20,049 nucleotides of DNA from the NCBI GenBank assembly GCA_964564695.1, contig CAZMCC010000074.1, positions 1 to 20,049 of the forward strand. Direction: 5' to 3'. Below the pieces are notes generated by a model. The model did not search any database. It saw nothing but the letters and a program-made list of their open reading frames with translations, and was not told where the DNA came from. Below are positions 7,074-13,852 of the stretch, piece by piece (positions within the stretch are counted from its first letter, which is position 1; each line of letters begins with the position of its first letter). Source of the stretch: CAZMCC01 sp964564695 (GTDB lineage Bacteria > Planctomycetota > Phycisphaerae > Phycisphaerales > UBA1924). Position numbers and translations under genes: made by a program.

Positions 7074-7107
7074 CAGTGACGCCTTTGTGCGCACAAAGGC
7101 GTCACTG
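7074..7107. repeat. Perfect 34-bp palindrome without a loop
   Basis: The half-site CAGTGACGCCTTTGTGC (7074-7090) is exactly followed by its reverse complement (7091-7107). There is no mismatch and no spacer. The minus-strand start at 7038 lies 36 nt away. No T-tract adjoins it, so it is not an ordinary terminator. It could be an operator or a cruciform site. Confidence 0.9.
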
Positions 7108-7352
7108 GGGAGGGGTTCGGCGCGAGGAGTGGAGCGGGAAGTTGTGGCCGTGGTGGGGGTTACGAAAAAGTGAGAAAGTTTGAGATTGTTTGTGGAGGGG
7201 TGTTTTTTGGATGGCTTTTGCGCGCGCAAATGCGCTTGTTAGTGGATGGGAATTCCTGTGCCCCTCCGGGGCACGGAAGAAACAGAGACAGGGAGGGGAG
7301 GGGGATTGCTGTCCACTCGCTTGCGACGCTCAGAGCAGGGTCGCGGCGCTAG

Positions 7353-7497
7353 TGGCTACATTCGCGAGCCCCTCCGGGGCGAAACACAAACACCGAAATC
7401 AAAGACAACAACCTCGCCTTCCACGGGCTCGCTCCGTCCGCCTGTCGGCGGACTGCGCAGCGCCCGTGGCTACATTCGCGCGCCCCTCCGGGGCGAG
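7353..7497 (-). repeat. Two-hairpin element A, inverted copy 2 plus a partial copy
   Basis: Read on the minus strand, 7497-7383 repeats element A: the CGCCCC-GGA-GGGGCG hairpin, the CGCGAATGTAG linker, a 49-nt hairpin (7421-7469) with tip stem GTCCGCC/GGCGGAC and GACA loop, and a G/T-rich tail. A third, partial unit (small hairpin plus linker only) occupies 7353-7382 in the same orientation, so 7353-7382 and 7467-7496 are near-identical direct repeats flanking the copy. Confidence 0.85.
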
Positions 7498-7555
7498 GAG
7501 TGGAGGCGAGCAACCGTGCCCGGCTGGTCGTTCGCGAACGTGAGAGAGAACAACC

Positions 7556-7595
7556 CGGACCTTCGCGGAGCCTCAGGTCCGGCGTCCCGGGAGGG
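7556..7595. repeat. 40-bp repeat C, copy 1, downstream of yggS
   Basis: The stretch beginning CGGACCTTCGCGGAG and containing CCTCAGGTCCGGCGTCCCG is 38/40 identical to 14835-14874. CGGACC and GGTCCG form a stem. It lies about 40 nt past the yggS stop, in the same orientation relative to its gene as the copy at ribB. Confidence 0.85.
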
Positions 7596-7636
7596 AGACT
7601 TCGCTCGCTTGCGCTCGCGTCTCTTATCCGCGTCTC

Positions 7637-8578
7637 CTACAGATCGTGCAGGTCGTCGCTCTCGCTGGGCTCGGCGTCTTCCTCGGCGTCCTCGTCGTCG
7701 ATGCGGCGCGGGGGGCCGAAGAGGGCGGAGCCGACGCGGACGAGGTTGGCGCCTTCTTCGATGGCGACCTCGAAGTCGTTGGACATGCCCATCGAGAGGA
7801 TGTTGAGCTGCGGGCCGCCCATGCCCTGCTCACGCATCTCGGTGAACAGCTCGTAGCAGCGGGAGAAGGTCGCGCGGACCTGGGCGGGGAGCGCGTCGGC
7901 GGGGGCCATGGTCATCAGGCCGCGGAGCTTGACCTGGACCATCGTCTCGATCTGGTCGGCCAGGTGCATGGCGGCCGGGACGGCACAGCCGAACTTGCTC
8001 TGCTCGCCCGAGCAGTTGACCTGCAGGAGCACCTCGACCGGCGGCGGGGGCTCGACGGCGCGGCGGTCGCGCCGGGCGGCGTAGGTCTGGATCTCCTCGA
8101 CGAGGCGCAGCGAGTCGACGGAGTGAATGAGCCGTGCGATCGGGAGAACTTTCTTCACTTTGTTGCGCTGGAGGTGGCCGATCATGTGCCAGCGCGGCTT
8201 GACGGCCTTCGCTGCGCCCCCTCCCGAAGTCTGTGCCGCGCCCGAGAGCATCTTCTGGCGGGCCTGCCACTCGTCGATCATCGCGGCCCGCTGTTCGAGC
8301 AGCTGGCCACGGCTCTCGCCGAGGTCCTGGTGGCCCATGGCGAGCAGCTCGCGGATCTGCTCCGCCTCGGCGTTCTTGGTGACGGCGACGAGGATGATCT
8401 GGTCGCCGGTGCGCCCGCTGCGGGCGGCGGCGGCGGCGATGCGCTCGCGGACCTGCGCATAGCGCTCGGCGAGCGTGCCCTGTGCCGCGAGCGGCGGCGT
8501 GGGGACGGGTGCGGCGGGCGCGTGGGGGGTGCGGTCGGCCGGGGCGCTGGATCGATCTGCCGGGGAAGCGGCGCTCAC
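7637..8578 (-). CDS. yggS: YggS/PROSC-family pyridoxal phosphate homeostasis protein
   Basis: A 313-residue cytoplasmic PLP-binding protein with an alanine-racemase-like barrel; the family buffers free PLP and has no firm enzymatic activity. Visible: the PLP lysine in ILVAVTKNA (Lys68), LGESRGQLLEQR (in place of the usual FGENYVQE), PRWHMIGHLQRNKVKKVL, HSVDSLRLVEEI, VLLQVNCSGEQSKFG, LRGLMTMAP and the phosphate-binding SMGMSNDFEVAIEEGANLVR, ending in VGSALFG. It is longer than the usual ~230 residues because of a Pro/Ala-rich leader (1-33), an insert before WHMIGH (SGAAQTSGGGAAKAVK), and an acidic tail (DDEDAEEDAEPSESDD). The GTG start at 8578 is chosen because no other Met or Val precedes the barrel convincingly and TATGCT lies 6 nt upstream. 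It diverges from the peroxiredoxin gene. Confidence 0.93.
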   Translation of the reverse strand: MSAASPADRSSAPADRTPHAPAAPVPTPPLAAQGTLAERYAQVRERIAAAAARSGRTGDQIILVAVTKNAEAEQIRELLAMGHQDLGESRGQLLEQRAAMIDEWQARQKMLSGAAQTSGGGAAKAVKPRWHMIGHLQRNKVKKVLPIARLIHSVDSLRLVEEIQTYAARRDRRAVEPPPPVEVLLQVNCSGEQSKFGCAVPAAMHLADQIETMVQVKLRGLMTMAPADALPAQVRATFSRCYELFTEMREQGMGGPQLNILSMGMSNDFEVAIEEGANLVRVGSALFGPPRRIDDEDAEEDAEPSESDDLHDL

Positions 8579-8584
8579 GCCGAC

Positions 8585-8590
8585 AGCATA
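8585..8590 (-). promoter_or_regulatory. -10 element abutting yggS (probable leaderless transcript)
   Basis: TATGCT on the minus strand ends 6 nt before the GTG at 8578, with GTCGGC between and no Shine-Dalgarno. Leaderless translation from GTG is known in bacteria. Confidence 0.42.
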
Positions 8591-8625
8591 TCCGATTCCT
8601 CCGCCGGGGTCGGGACCCCCGGCCC

Positions 8626-8655
8626 TACGCTCGGGCGAACCGACGACCCCAGGAG
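8626..8655 (+). promoter_or_regulatory. -10 element and ribosome site of the peroxiredoxin gene
   Basis: TACGCT at 8626-8631 is a likely -10, giving a leader of about 24 nt. AGGAG at 8651-8655 is a clean Shine-Dalgarno 6 nt before the ATG at 8662. This gene is therefore leadered, unlike its divergent neighbour. Confidence 0.45.
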
Positions 8656-8661
8656 CTTTCC

Positions 8662-9138
8662 ATGGCGAACGAGCACCTCAAAACGCGTGAATCCTTCATT
8701 TCCACCGGGGAGACCGCCCCGGATTTCGAGCTGCAGACGCAGGCGCGCCAGGCGTGGAAGCTGTCGGACGCGCTCAAGACCGGCGAGGTCGTCCTGTGCT
8801 TCTATCCCCTGGATTTCTCACCGGTGTGCTCCACCGAGATGAAGTGCGTCACCGACGACATGGAGAAGTGGCAGGCCAAGGGGGCGCAGGTCGTGGGGAT
8901 CTCCTGCGACAGCTTCTATTGCCACAAGGCGTGGGCCGACGCGCTGGGGCTCAAGCAGCCGCTGCTGGCGGACATGCACCGGACGGTGTGCAAGGCCTAC
9001 GGCGTGTACTGGCCGGACCTGAACATCTCCGGGCGCGCGACGATCGTCATCGGGCGCGACGGGAAGGTGAAGTGGTCGCAGAAGCGCGAGCCCAAGAACG
9101 CGATGAACGACGCCGAGGTGCTGGCGGTGCTGGGCTGA
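8662..9138 (+). CDS. Peroxiredoxin (BCP/AhpE-like, thiol peroxidase)
   Basis: A 158-residue cytoplasmic peroxidase that reduces hydrogen peroxide or organic peroxides through a cysteine sulfenic acid. Visible: GETAPDFELQTQ at 16-27, the active site PLDFSPVCSTEM with the PxxxSxxC pattern (Pro49, Ser53, peroxidatic Cys56), VVGISCDSFYCHKAWADALG, LLADMHRTVCKAYGVYW, and GRATIVIGRDGKVKW with the conserved Arg. Several later cysteines (in ISCDSFYC and VCKAYG) could resolve the sulfenate; which one does is unclear. An alternative upstream start would add residues resembling nothing; the ATG at 8662 has AGGAG 6 nt before it. A strong hairpin lies 20 nt after the stop. A role in oxidative-stress defence is inferred from family. 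Confidence 0.93.
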   Translation: MANEHLKTRESFISTGETAPDFELQTQARQAWKLSDALKTGEVVLCFYPLDFSPVCSTEMKCVTDDMEKWQAKGAQVVGISCDSFYCHKAWADALGLKQPLLADMHRTVCKAYGVYWPDLNISGRATIVIGRDGKVKWSQKREPKNAMNDAEVLAVLG

Positions 9139-9157
9139 GGCCGGTCGACAAAGAAAG

Positions 9158-9191
9158 CCGGCGGGGGCGGTCATTCGTCCGCCCCCACCGG
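9158..9191 (+). terminator. Hairpin terminator after the peroxiredoxin gene
   Basis: CCGGCGGGGGCGG (9158-9170) pairs with CCGCCCCCACCGG (9179-9191) at 12 of 13 positions over an 8-nt loop. It begins 20 nt after the stop codon. There is no T-tract, so termination efficiency is uncertain. Confidence 0.6.
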
Positions 9192-9575
9192 GGGAGAGGA
9201 AGGAGACGAGATATCGCCGGCGCGGGCAGCGGGTCCTCGAGACTGGCGCTGCTCGACGCGGCGTGTGTTGTGCGGTGTGGGCGCGTCAGCGTGGGAGCGG
9301 CGGCGAAGCGGGTGTTGAGCCGTTGCGCTGCGTCCAGGCGACCGTCGCCAACCTGTGGTTGAGCGAAGCCATGCGTACACCTCCAAATCCCGCGACGAGC
9401 AGCAGAATCGGGGAGGCGCCAGGCTTTTCGAGGGGCGTGGCACCGAACGCACCCGGCTGAGAAAGAACGGACTCAAGATGCGCTTCGCGGCGTGGGGTGA
9501 GGCTGTTCCGCAAAAGAGCGGAGATCCGCGCGTGGCCAGCGGGTTCAGGGGAGCAGGAGGGCGAGGGGCGCGAAG
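9192..9575. other. Intergenic stretch with no supported gene
   Basis: This stretch lies between the terminators of two convergent genes. Open frames on both strands here lack protein-like composition. One minus-strand frame contains PGASPILLLVAGFGGVR, faintly like a sorting tail, but nothing precedes it to make a gene. Confidence 0.5.
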
Positions 9576-9603
9576 AAAAACGCCGCGGCGGCGCGGCGCT
9601 TTC
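9576..9603 (-). terminator. Intrinsic terminator of the DUF1579 gene
   Basis: On the minus strand, CGCCGCG-CCGC-CGCGGCG (9598-9581) is a perfect 7-bp stem with a 4-nt loop. It is followed by TTTTT and preceded by complementary AAAG. It lies about 40 nt past the stop at 9639. Confidence 0.8.
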
Positions 9604-9638
9604 ATTTACATAAAGTGGATGATGAGAGCGAGTGCCGA

Positions 9639-10370
9639 TTACTTCGGCTTCGCGGGGGTCGTGTTGGTGGGGGCGGCGGGCTTGGCGGGGGCGGCACCGG
9701 AGCGGGTGAAGGTGAGGGTGCCGACCTTCATGTCCTTGCCGTCGGGGCCGGCTTCGAACATTTCCATGGTGTAGGTGTTGGCGTCGATGATCTTGTTGAC
9801 GGAGCGGCTCATCTTTTTCTTGCCGGTCATGGGGTCATCGCACTCGCCGGACCAGGTGAAGGTCTTGGAGTCGGCGCTGGCGGTGCCGGTGGACATCGAC
9901 ATGCCGGTGACCATGGAGTCGATCCAGTAGGACTCGAACTGCTTGGAGACGTTGTTGTAGCCCATGAAGCCCATGCCGTGGAACGGCATGCCCATCATGT
10001 CGCCCTGGTAGGTCATCTGGAGGAAGCGGCCGTCGAGGACCCAGGCGTTGACGGCGGTGCCCTTGGAGACGGTCTCGGGGGTGCCGGGGGGGCCCATGAC
10101 GAACTTGCACTCGACGTTGAAGCTGCCGGCCATGGGCTCGAGCTTCTTGTGCTCGGCGCCGGGGGTGCCGGCCTTCATCATGGCCTCCATCATGGGGTCC
10201 ATGCCGCCGGGCGCGGGCGGGGTGGCGGGCTTGGCGTCCTTGGGCGGGGTGGCCGGCGCGTGCGCGGGGGCCGCGGGCTTCTTCGGGTCGGCGGTGTTCT
10301 GGCCGAGGGCGAGGCCGCTGGCGGCGAGAAGCGCGGAACACATGATGACAGACTTGAAGCTCGAGCGCAT
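9639..10370 (-). CDS. Secreted DUF1579-domain protein
   Basis: A 243-residue exported protein. The signal peptide is residues 1-23 (MRSSFKSVIMCSALLAASG, ending LALGQ). A Pro/Ala/Lys-rich linker follows (about 24-56), then the DUF1579 domain. Its typical stretches are HKKLEPMAGSFNVECKF (74-90), GTAVNAWVLDGRFLQMTYQG (104-123), MPFHGMGFMGYNNVSKQFES, WIDSMVTGMSMSTG, DDPMTGKKKMSRSV and GKDMKVGTLTFTRSG. A lipocalin-like beta-barrel is plausible, but function is unknown. It is Met-rich around PMMEAMMKAG. The ATG at 10370 is chosen over an upstream frame start because GGAG lies about 9 nt before it and it gives a clean signal peptide. A -10-like TATCCT lies at 10461-10456. The gene diverges from the phosphatase gene and ends in an intrinsic terminator. 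Confidence 0.88.
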   Translation of the reverse strand: MRSSFKSVIMCSALLAASGLALGQNTADPKKPAAPAHAPATPPKDAKPATPPAPGGMDPMMEAMMKAGTPGAEHKKLEPMAGSFNVECKFVMGPPGTPETVSKGTAVNAWVLDGRFLQMTYQGDMMGMPFHGMGFMGYNNVSKQFESYWIDSMVTGMSMSTGTASADSKTFTWSGECDDPMTGKKKMSRSVNKIIDANTYTMEMFEAGPDGKDMKVGTLTFTRSGAAPAKPAAPTNTTPAKPK

Positions 10371-10543
10371 GATCGTTGTCTCCGTTCCCCACGTTTCGGC
10401 GGCCGCGCCGTCGCCCAACACGGGCGTGGCCGCCGACCGATCAAGTACCAAACATAGGATAGCGGCCCGATGCGGGTTGGTCAAACGGTGAAATCAGCGT
10501 GAATGCGGCGGTTTTCCGGGCACGGGACGGGTCGGGGGCTCAG

Positions 10544-10549
10544 TAGGAT
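10544..10549 (+). promoter_or_regulatory. -10 element abutting the phosphatase gene (probable leaderless transcript)
   Basis: TAGGAT ends 7 nt before the ATG at 10557. The intervening CGCGGCG has no Shine-Dalgarno. No convincing -35 is present. Confidence 0.42.
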
Positions 10550-10556
10550 CGCGGCG

Positions 10557-11855
10557 ATGTTCACCGGAAAGCGACCGTGGCATGAAGAACTCGAGATCAT
10601 CGATCGCACGATGAAGGCGATCTCGGGGATTACCGACCCCGAGCAGCTCGTGAGCGAGTACTGGAACGCGATCGGCGAGCTGCTGCCGATGAACGACAAC
10701 GAGTACGTGGCGCTGTCGCGGCGCGGGGAGCGGGCGCCGAACTTCCTGATCACGCGGTCGACGCGGTTCACCGAGAACTTCAATCCGTGGACGCAGCGGG
10801 ACCGGCTGCCGCGGCTGGCGGGCGGGCTGCTGGGCGAGATCGCGTACGCGGACAAGCCGGTGATCATCGAGGACTTACCCGCGCGGCTTCAAGCCGACGA
10901 CCCGGGGTACTTCTACCTGCAGGGCTACCGGTCTCTGGTCGCACTGCCTCAGTATGACAACGGCGACGGGCTGAACGTGATCGTGATGCTCCACAAGGAG
11001 GGGGAGAGGATCGAGCACTCGGACATCCCGACGCTGCACTGGCACGCCGGGTTGTTCGGGCGGGGCACCACCAACCTGGTGCTGCGGAATCAGCTCGGCG
11101 AGGCGCTCAAGCGGCTGGACCGGGAGCTGCAGGCGGTGGGGGAGATCCAGCGGTCGCTGCTGCCCAAGGAGCTGCCGGCGATCCCGGGGTTCGAGCTGGC
11201 GGCGGCGTACGTGACCAGCGCGCGGGCTGGGGGGGACTACTACGACTTCTTCCCGCTCAAGGACGGGTGCTGGGGGATCTTCATCGCGGATGTGTCGGGG
11301 CACGGGACGCCGGCGGCGGTATTTATGGCGATCACGCACGCGATCGCGCACTCGCAGCCGGGGTCGCACACGCCGCCGGCGGCCCTGCTTGAGTATCTCA
11401 ACACGGAGCTGACGCGGTCGTACGTGCGGGACGGGACGTTTGTGACGGCGTTCTACGGGGTGCTGGACCCGGTGAAGCGGACGCTGACGTACAGCTCGGC
11501 GGGGCACAACCAGCCGCGGCTGTGCCGCGGTGGGAAGGTGACGTCGCTGGACGAGGCGCGGTCGCTGCCGCTGGGGGTGATCGAGCCGCAGGAGTTCCGT
11601 GACGGGGTGGTGAAGCTCGAGCGCGGGGACGTGATGGTGTTCTATACGGACGGGATCACGGAGGCGATGGCGCCGGCCCGCGAGGGGGGATCGTCGAAGC
11701 TGTTCGGGGTGGAGAGGCTCGATCGTGTGCTGGTGGAGGCATCGGCGATGTCGGCGGCCGAGTGCATGGAGCTGGGGCGCAAGGCGGTGCTCGCGTTCTC
11801 GCAGGTGGCGACGCCGACAGATGATCAGACGGTCATTGTGATGAAGTGTTTGTGA
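10557..11855 (+). CDS. GAF-like sensor with SpoIIE-type PP2C serine phosphatase
   Basis: A 432-residue cytoplasmic regulator. Residues about 10-170 form an alpha/beta GAF-like sensory domain (MKAISGITDPEQLVSEYWNA, EYVALSRRG, KPVIIEDLPAR, YRSLVALPQYDNGDGLNVIV). A helical linker (178-205) leads into the RsbU/SpoIIE phosphatase domain: RSLLPKELPAIPGF, metal-binding GGDYYDFF (225-232), ADVSGHGTPAA (244-254), SSAGHNQPRL (313-322), SLPLGV, MVFYTDGITEA (360-370) and the C-terminal DDQTVIVM. Acidic metal ligands are all present, so it should be active. Such enzymes dephosphorylate anti-sigma-factor antagonists in partner-switching; no such partner lies in the window. The ATG at 10557 is chosen because TAGGAT ends 7 nt upstream and the region before it is not protein-like. 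Confidence 0.9.
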   Translation: MFTGKRPWHEELEIIDRTMKAISGITDPEQLVSEYWNAIGELLPMNDNEYVALSRRGERAPNFLITRSTRFTENFNPWTQRDRLPRLAGGLLGEIAYADKPVIIEDLPARLQADDPGYFYLQGYRSLVALPQYDNGDGLNVIVMLHKEGERIEHSDIPTLHWHAGLFGRGTTNLVLRNQLGEALKRLDRELQAVGEIQRSLLPKELPAIPGFELAAAYVTSARAGGDYYDFFPLKDGCWGIFIADVSGHGTPAAVFMAITHAIAHSQPGSHTPPAALLEYLNTELTRSYVRDGTFVTAFYGVLDPVKRTLTYSSAGHNQPRLCRGGKVTSLDEARSLPLGVIEPQEFRDGVVKLERGDVMVFYTDGITEAMAPAREGGSSKLFGVERLDRVLVEASAMSAAECMELGRKAVLAFSQVATPTDDQTVIVMKCL

Positions 11856-12048
11856 GGGCGGGTGTTTCGGGGGTGTCGGGGGTGGAGCGATCGCGCGCTT
11901 CGCGGATCTCGGCCGTGCACGTGTCGCAGGAGTCGAGCGGCCGGAGCGGGGCACCCGCGCGCGATTACTCGCCACGCGCCCGGATGGTCTGTTGCTGTTT
12001 GGAGCGCCACTCTATTACGCCCGTCGCCATTGACGAACTGCAACTCTG
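11833..12048 (-). pseudogene. Remnant of an archaemetzincin-like protease (C-terminal part)
   Basis: One minus-strand frame reads SCSSSMATGVIEWRS (from about 12042), crosses an in-frame TAA at 11967-11965, then reads PLRPLDSCDTCTAEIREARD and ends at TGA 11835-11833. This parallels the intact gene at 13853-14776, which has ECVMYTGLDWRV, then WPLDYCDVCAAEL near its end. GGCCGCTCGA and the CTGCGA around the CxxC motif match at nucleotide level. The HExxH part is absent and the CxxxxC pair is degraded. I read it as a decayed paralogue fragment; the alternative is a chance similarity. The rest of 11856-12216 shows only possible promoter elements. Confidence 0.42.
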
Positions 12049-12216
12049 TGCGCCAGCAGCACCTAGCCCGCGTCAGCCTGACGACTTCATTGGAGTCTTT
12101 TGAATGGAGTGACTTTTCAGTATGCAGATTTCCCTCGGCTTGGTAGTCTCTCCAACGCGGTCCTTATCGCCCACACGTTGGAGTGCTTCACGCAAGACAC
12201 ATCGGAGGAATTCGCC

Positions 12217-13800
12217 ATGAGCCGTACGCTTGTTGTCCGCACGTTGGTGGCATCCGCAGCGTTGCTCGCGGCATCCGCGAGTTTCTCGGCCGGACCGCTC
12301 GATCCGCCGGCGGGGCCGATCGTGCCTTCGTACAAGACGCTGACGGAGGTTGAGCCGCGGACGGCGATCAATGCCACGAACACGCCGGGCGATGCGGCCT
12401 CGGTGTACCTCATTACCCAGGGCGGCTCGTACTACCTCACGGGCAATGCAGCGGGGGTCAAAGGGAAATACACGATCGCGGTCCTGGCGGAAAATGTGAC
12501 GATCGACCTGAACGGATTCACCATTATCGGCGGGGAGGGTTCGCTCCACGGGATCTTCATGCCCAGTGCCCAGCGCGGGTTTACGGTGCGCAACGGGACC
12601 ATCCGCGATCACGGCGGATGCGGTGTCCTGGCGTTGGGGGCGTATGGCGGTCGATACCAGGACCTGCTGCTCATCGGCAATGTCGAGGTGGGTCTCGCCC
12701 CCGGCCCCGCATCTCTGGTCGAGCGTGTCCAGAGCATCGAGAACCTGGACCACGGCTTCCTGCTCACGAACGCGCCGTCGTCGCTGCTTGTTGACTGCAC
12801 CGCCGCGGGCTGCGCGACCGGATTTGCGGTTGGGGCCGGCGAGATCAACTACACGCGGTGCACGGCGAGCGCCAACAGAGGGAACGGGATCGAACTCAAG
12901 GCGGGCGGGCGCGCCACAAGCTGCATCTCGGCCGTCAACGTGGGCGTCGGGTTCGTTGTGGTTGGTTCGCGGTGCTCGCTCGACGGGTGCAACGCGGAGG
13001 GCAACGGGGCCGAGGGGTTCCTCATCGGCGGGACGGGCAGCACGCTGAACCGCTGTGCCGCGCGCGCCAACGGCGTGGGCGAAACCGCCTCCAGCGGCTT
13101 CCGCACCGTGCCGGGCTCTGCCGCCGCTCTCTTCGTGGACTGCACCTCGATGAGTAACGTCACGTCGGGCTTTGAGCTCGTGTCCGGGAACGGTTCGCTC
13201 GACTCGTGCACGGCGATCCTCAACGGCGGCAACGGCGTCGCGGCGGCCGAGATCGGCGCGCGGGTTGTCAACTCCCGCTTCGAGAACAACGGCGCTCGAG
13301 GGCTGGACCTTGGCTCCGGGTCCGTCGTCGAGGCGTGCTCAGTGAAGAGCAATGGGGGGGACGGGATCCGCATCAACGCCAACGGCAACGCGGCCATCCG
13401 CACGTGCCAGGTCACCGGCAACGGCGTGAGCGGCATGATCATCGGCAACGGCTCGGTCGTCGAGGACTGCCTCGTGTCCTTGAACGCCAATTACGGCTGC
13501 TGGGGCGGGACATTCTCGACCGTGCGCCGCTGCACATTCGACAACAACGGTACGGCTCCGGGAACCTTCGCCTCCCTGATCTTTGATAGCGGCAACAACC
13601 TCATCGAGGACAACTACATTTATCTCGGCGACGCCGGCATCGAGATCACCTCCGTGGGCGGAGGTTCGATCGTCCGCCGGAACATCTGCAACGCTACGGG
13701 GAACAACTACGGCCTCATCGTTGCCGGCAATCGGGTCGGGCCGATCAATGTGTCCGCGACGCTTACGACGACGAACCCCAACGACAATTTCAGCTATTGA
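12217..13800 (+). CDS. Secreted right-handed parallel beta-helix protein
   Basis: A 527-residue exported protein. The signal peptide is residues 1-25 (MSRTLVVRTLVASAALLAAS, ending FSA). The mature N-terminus carries PSYKTLTEVEPRTAINATNT then PGDAASVYLITQGGSYYLTG, a region recurrent in planctomycete beta-helix proteins. From about residue 80 (VTIDLNGFTIIGG) to 515 the chain is a run of ~23-residue coils with patterns like DCTAxGCATGF, NRGNGIELKAGG, NGAEGFLIGGTGS and NGARGLDLGSGSVVEACSV, typical of PbH1/pectate-lyase-like folds. Many coils carry one Cys at a similar position, suggesting a stacked cysteine ladder. No catalytic motif is evident, so the role (polysaccharide binding or cleavage, or structural) is unknown. 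The ATG at 12217 has GGAGG 8 nt upstream (12204-12208). The downstream protease gene is convergent, 52 bp away. Confidence 0.88.
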   Translation: MSRTLVVRTLVASAALLAASASFSAGPLDPPAGPIVPSYKTLTEVEPRTAINATNTPGDAASVYLITQGGSYYLTGNAAGVKGKYTIAVLAENVTIDLNGFTIIGGEGSLHGIFMPSAQRGFTVRNGTIRDHGGCGVLALGAYGGRYQDLLLIGNVEVGLAPGPASLVERVQSIENLDHGFLLTNAPSSLLVDCTAAGCATGFAVGAGEINYTRCTASANRGNGIELKAGGRATSCISAVNVGVGFVVVGSRCSLDGCNAEGNGAEGFLIGGTGSTLNRCAARANGVGETASSGFRTVPGSAAALFVDCTSMSNVTSGFELVSGNGSLDSCTAILNGGNGVAAAEIGARVVNSRFENNGARGLDLGSGSVVEACSVKSNGGDGIRINANGNAAIRTCQVTGNGVSGMIIGNGSVVEDCLVSLNANYGCWGGTFSTVRRCTFDNNGTAPGTFASLIFDSGNNLIEDNYIYLGDAGIEITSVGGGSIVRRNICNATGNNYGLIVAGNRVGPINVSATLTTTNPNDNFSY

Positions 13801-13852
13801 GCGGGTGCGGGCGGACGGCCGGGCGGCGACCGATGTTCCGGCGGCGTAGGAG

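Larger units (their letters stand above)
6410..7636. other. 1.2-kb intergenic mosaic of hairpin repeats
   Basis: Apart from the doubtful small frame starting at 7038 on the minus strand, I see no credible gene here. The stretch holds two inverted copies plus one partial copy of a two-hairpin element, a second two-hairpin element, a pair of CTTACGCTTGGGG-type units, a perfect 34-bp palindrome, a smaller palindrome TTTGCGCGCGCAAA at 7217-7230, a 40-bp repeat shared with ribB, and a GAGAC/GTCTC-bounded inverted repeat at 7595-7623. Around 7140-7260 the sequence is unusually A/T-rich and G-skewed. It looks like a site of repeated insertion. Confidence 0.7.

Noticed and set aside
7190..7806. Plus-strand frames through 7190-7806
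   Set aside because: They read through repeat elements (for example PSGARS and LRSARGYIRAPLRG) and into the antisense of yggS, with no domain.
8482..8661. N-terminal extension of the peroxiredoxin from 8482
   Set aside because: The extra 60 residues are Arg/Gly-rich, overlap the 5' part of yggS, and lie upstream of a clear AGGAG site at the shorter start.
9286..9513. PEP-CTERM-like sorting tail (PGASPILLLVAGFGGVR) on the minus strand
   Set aside because: It lacks a proper PEP-type motif and a terminal arginine cluster, and no secreted protein sequence precedes it in frame.
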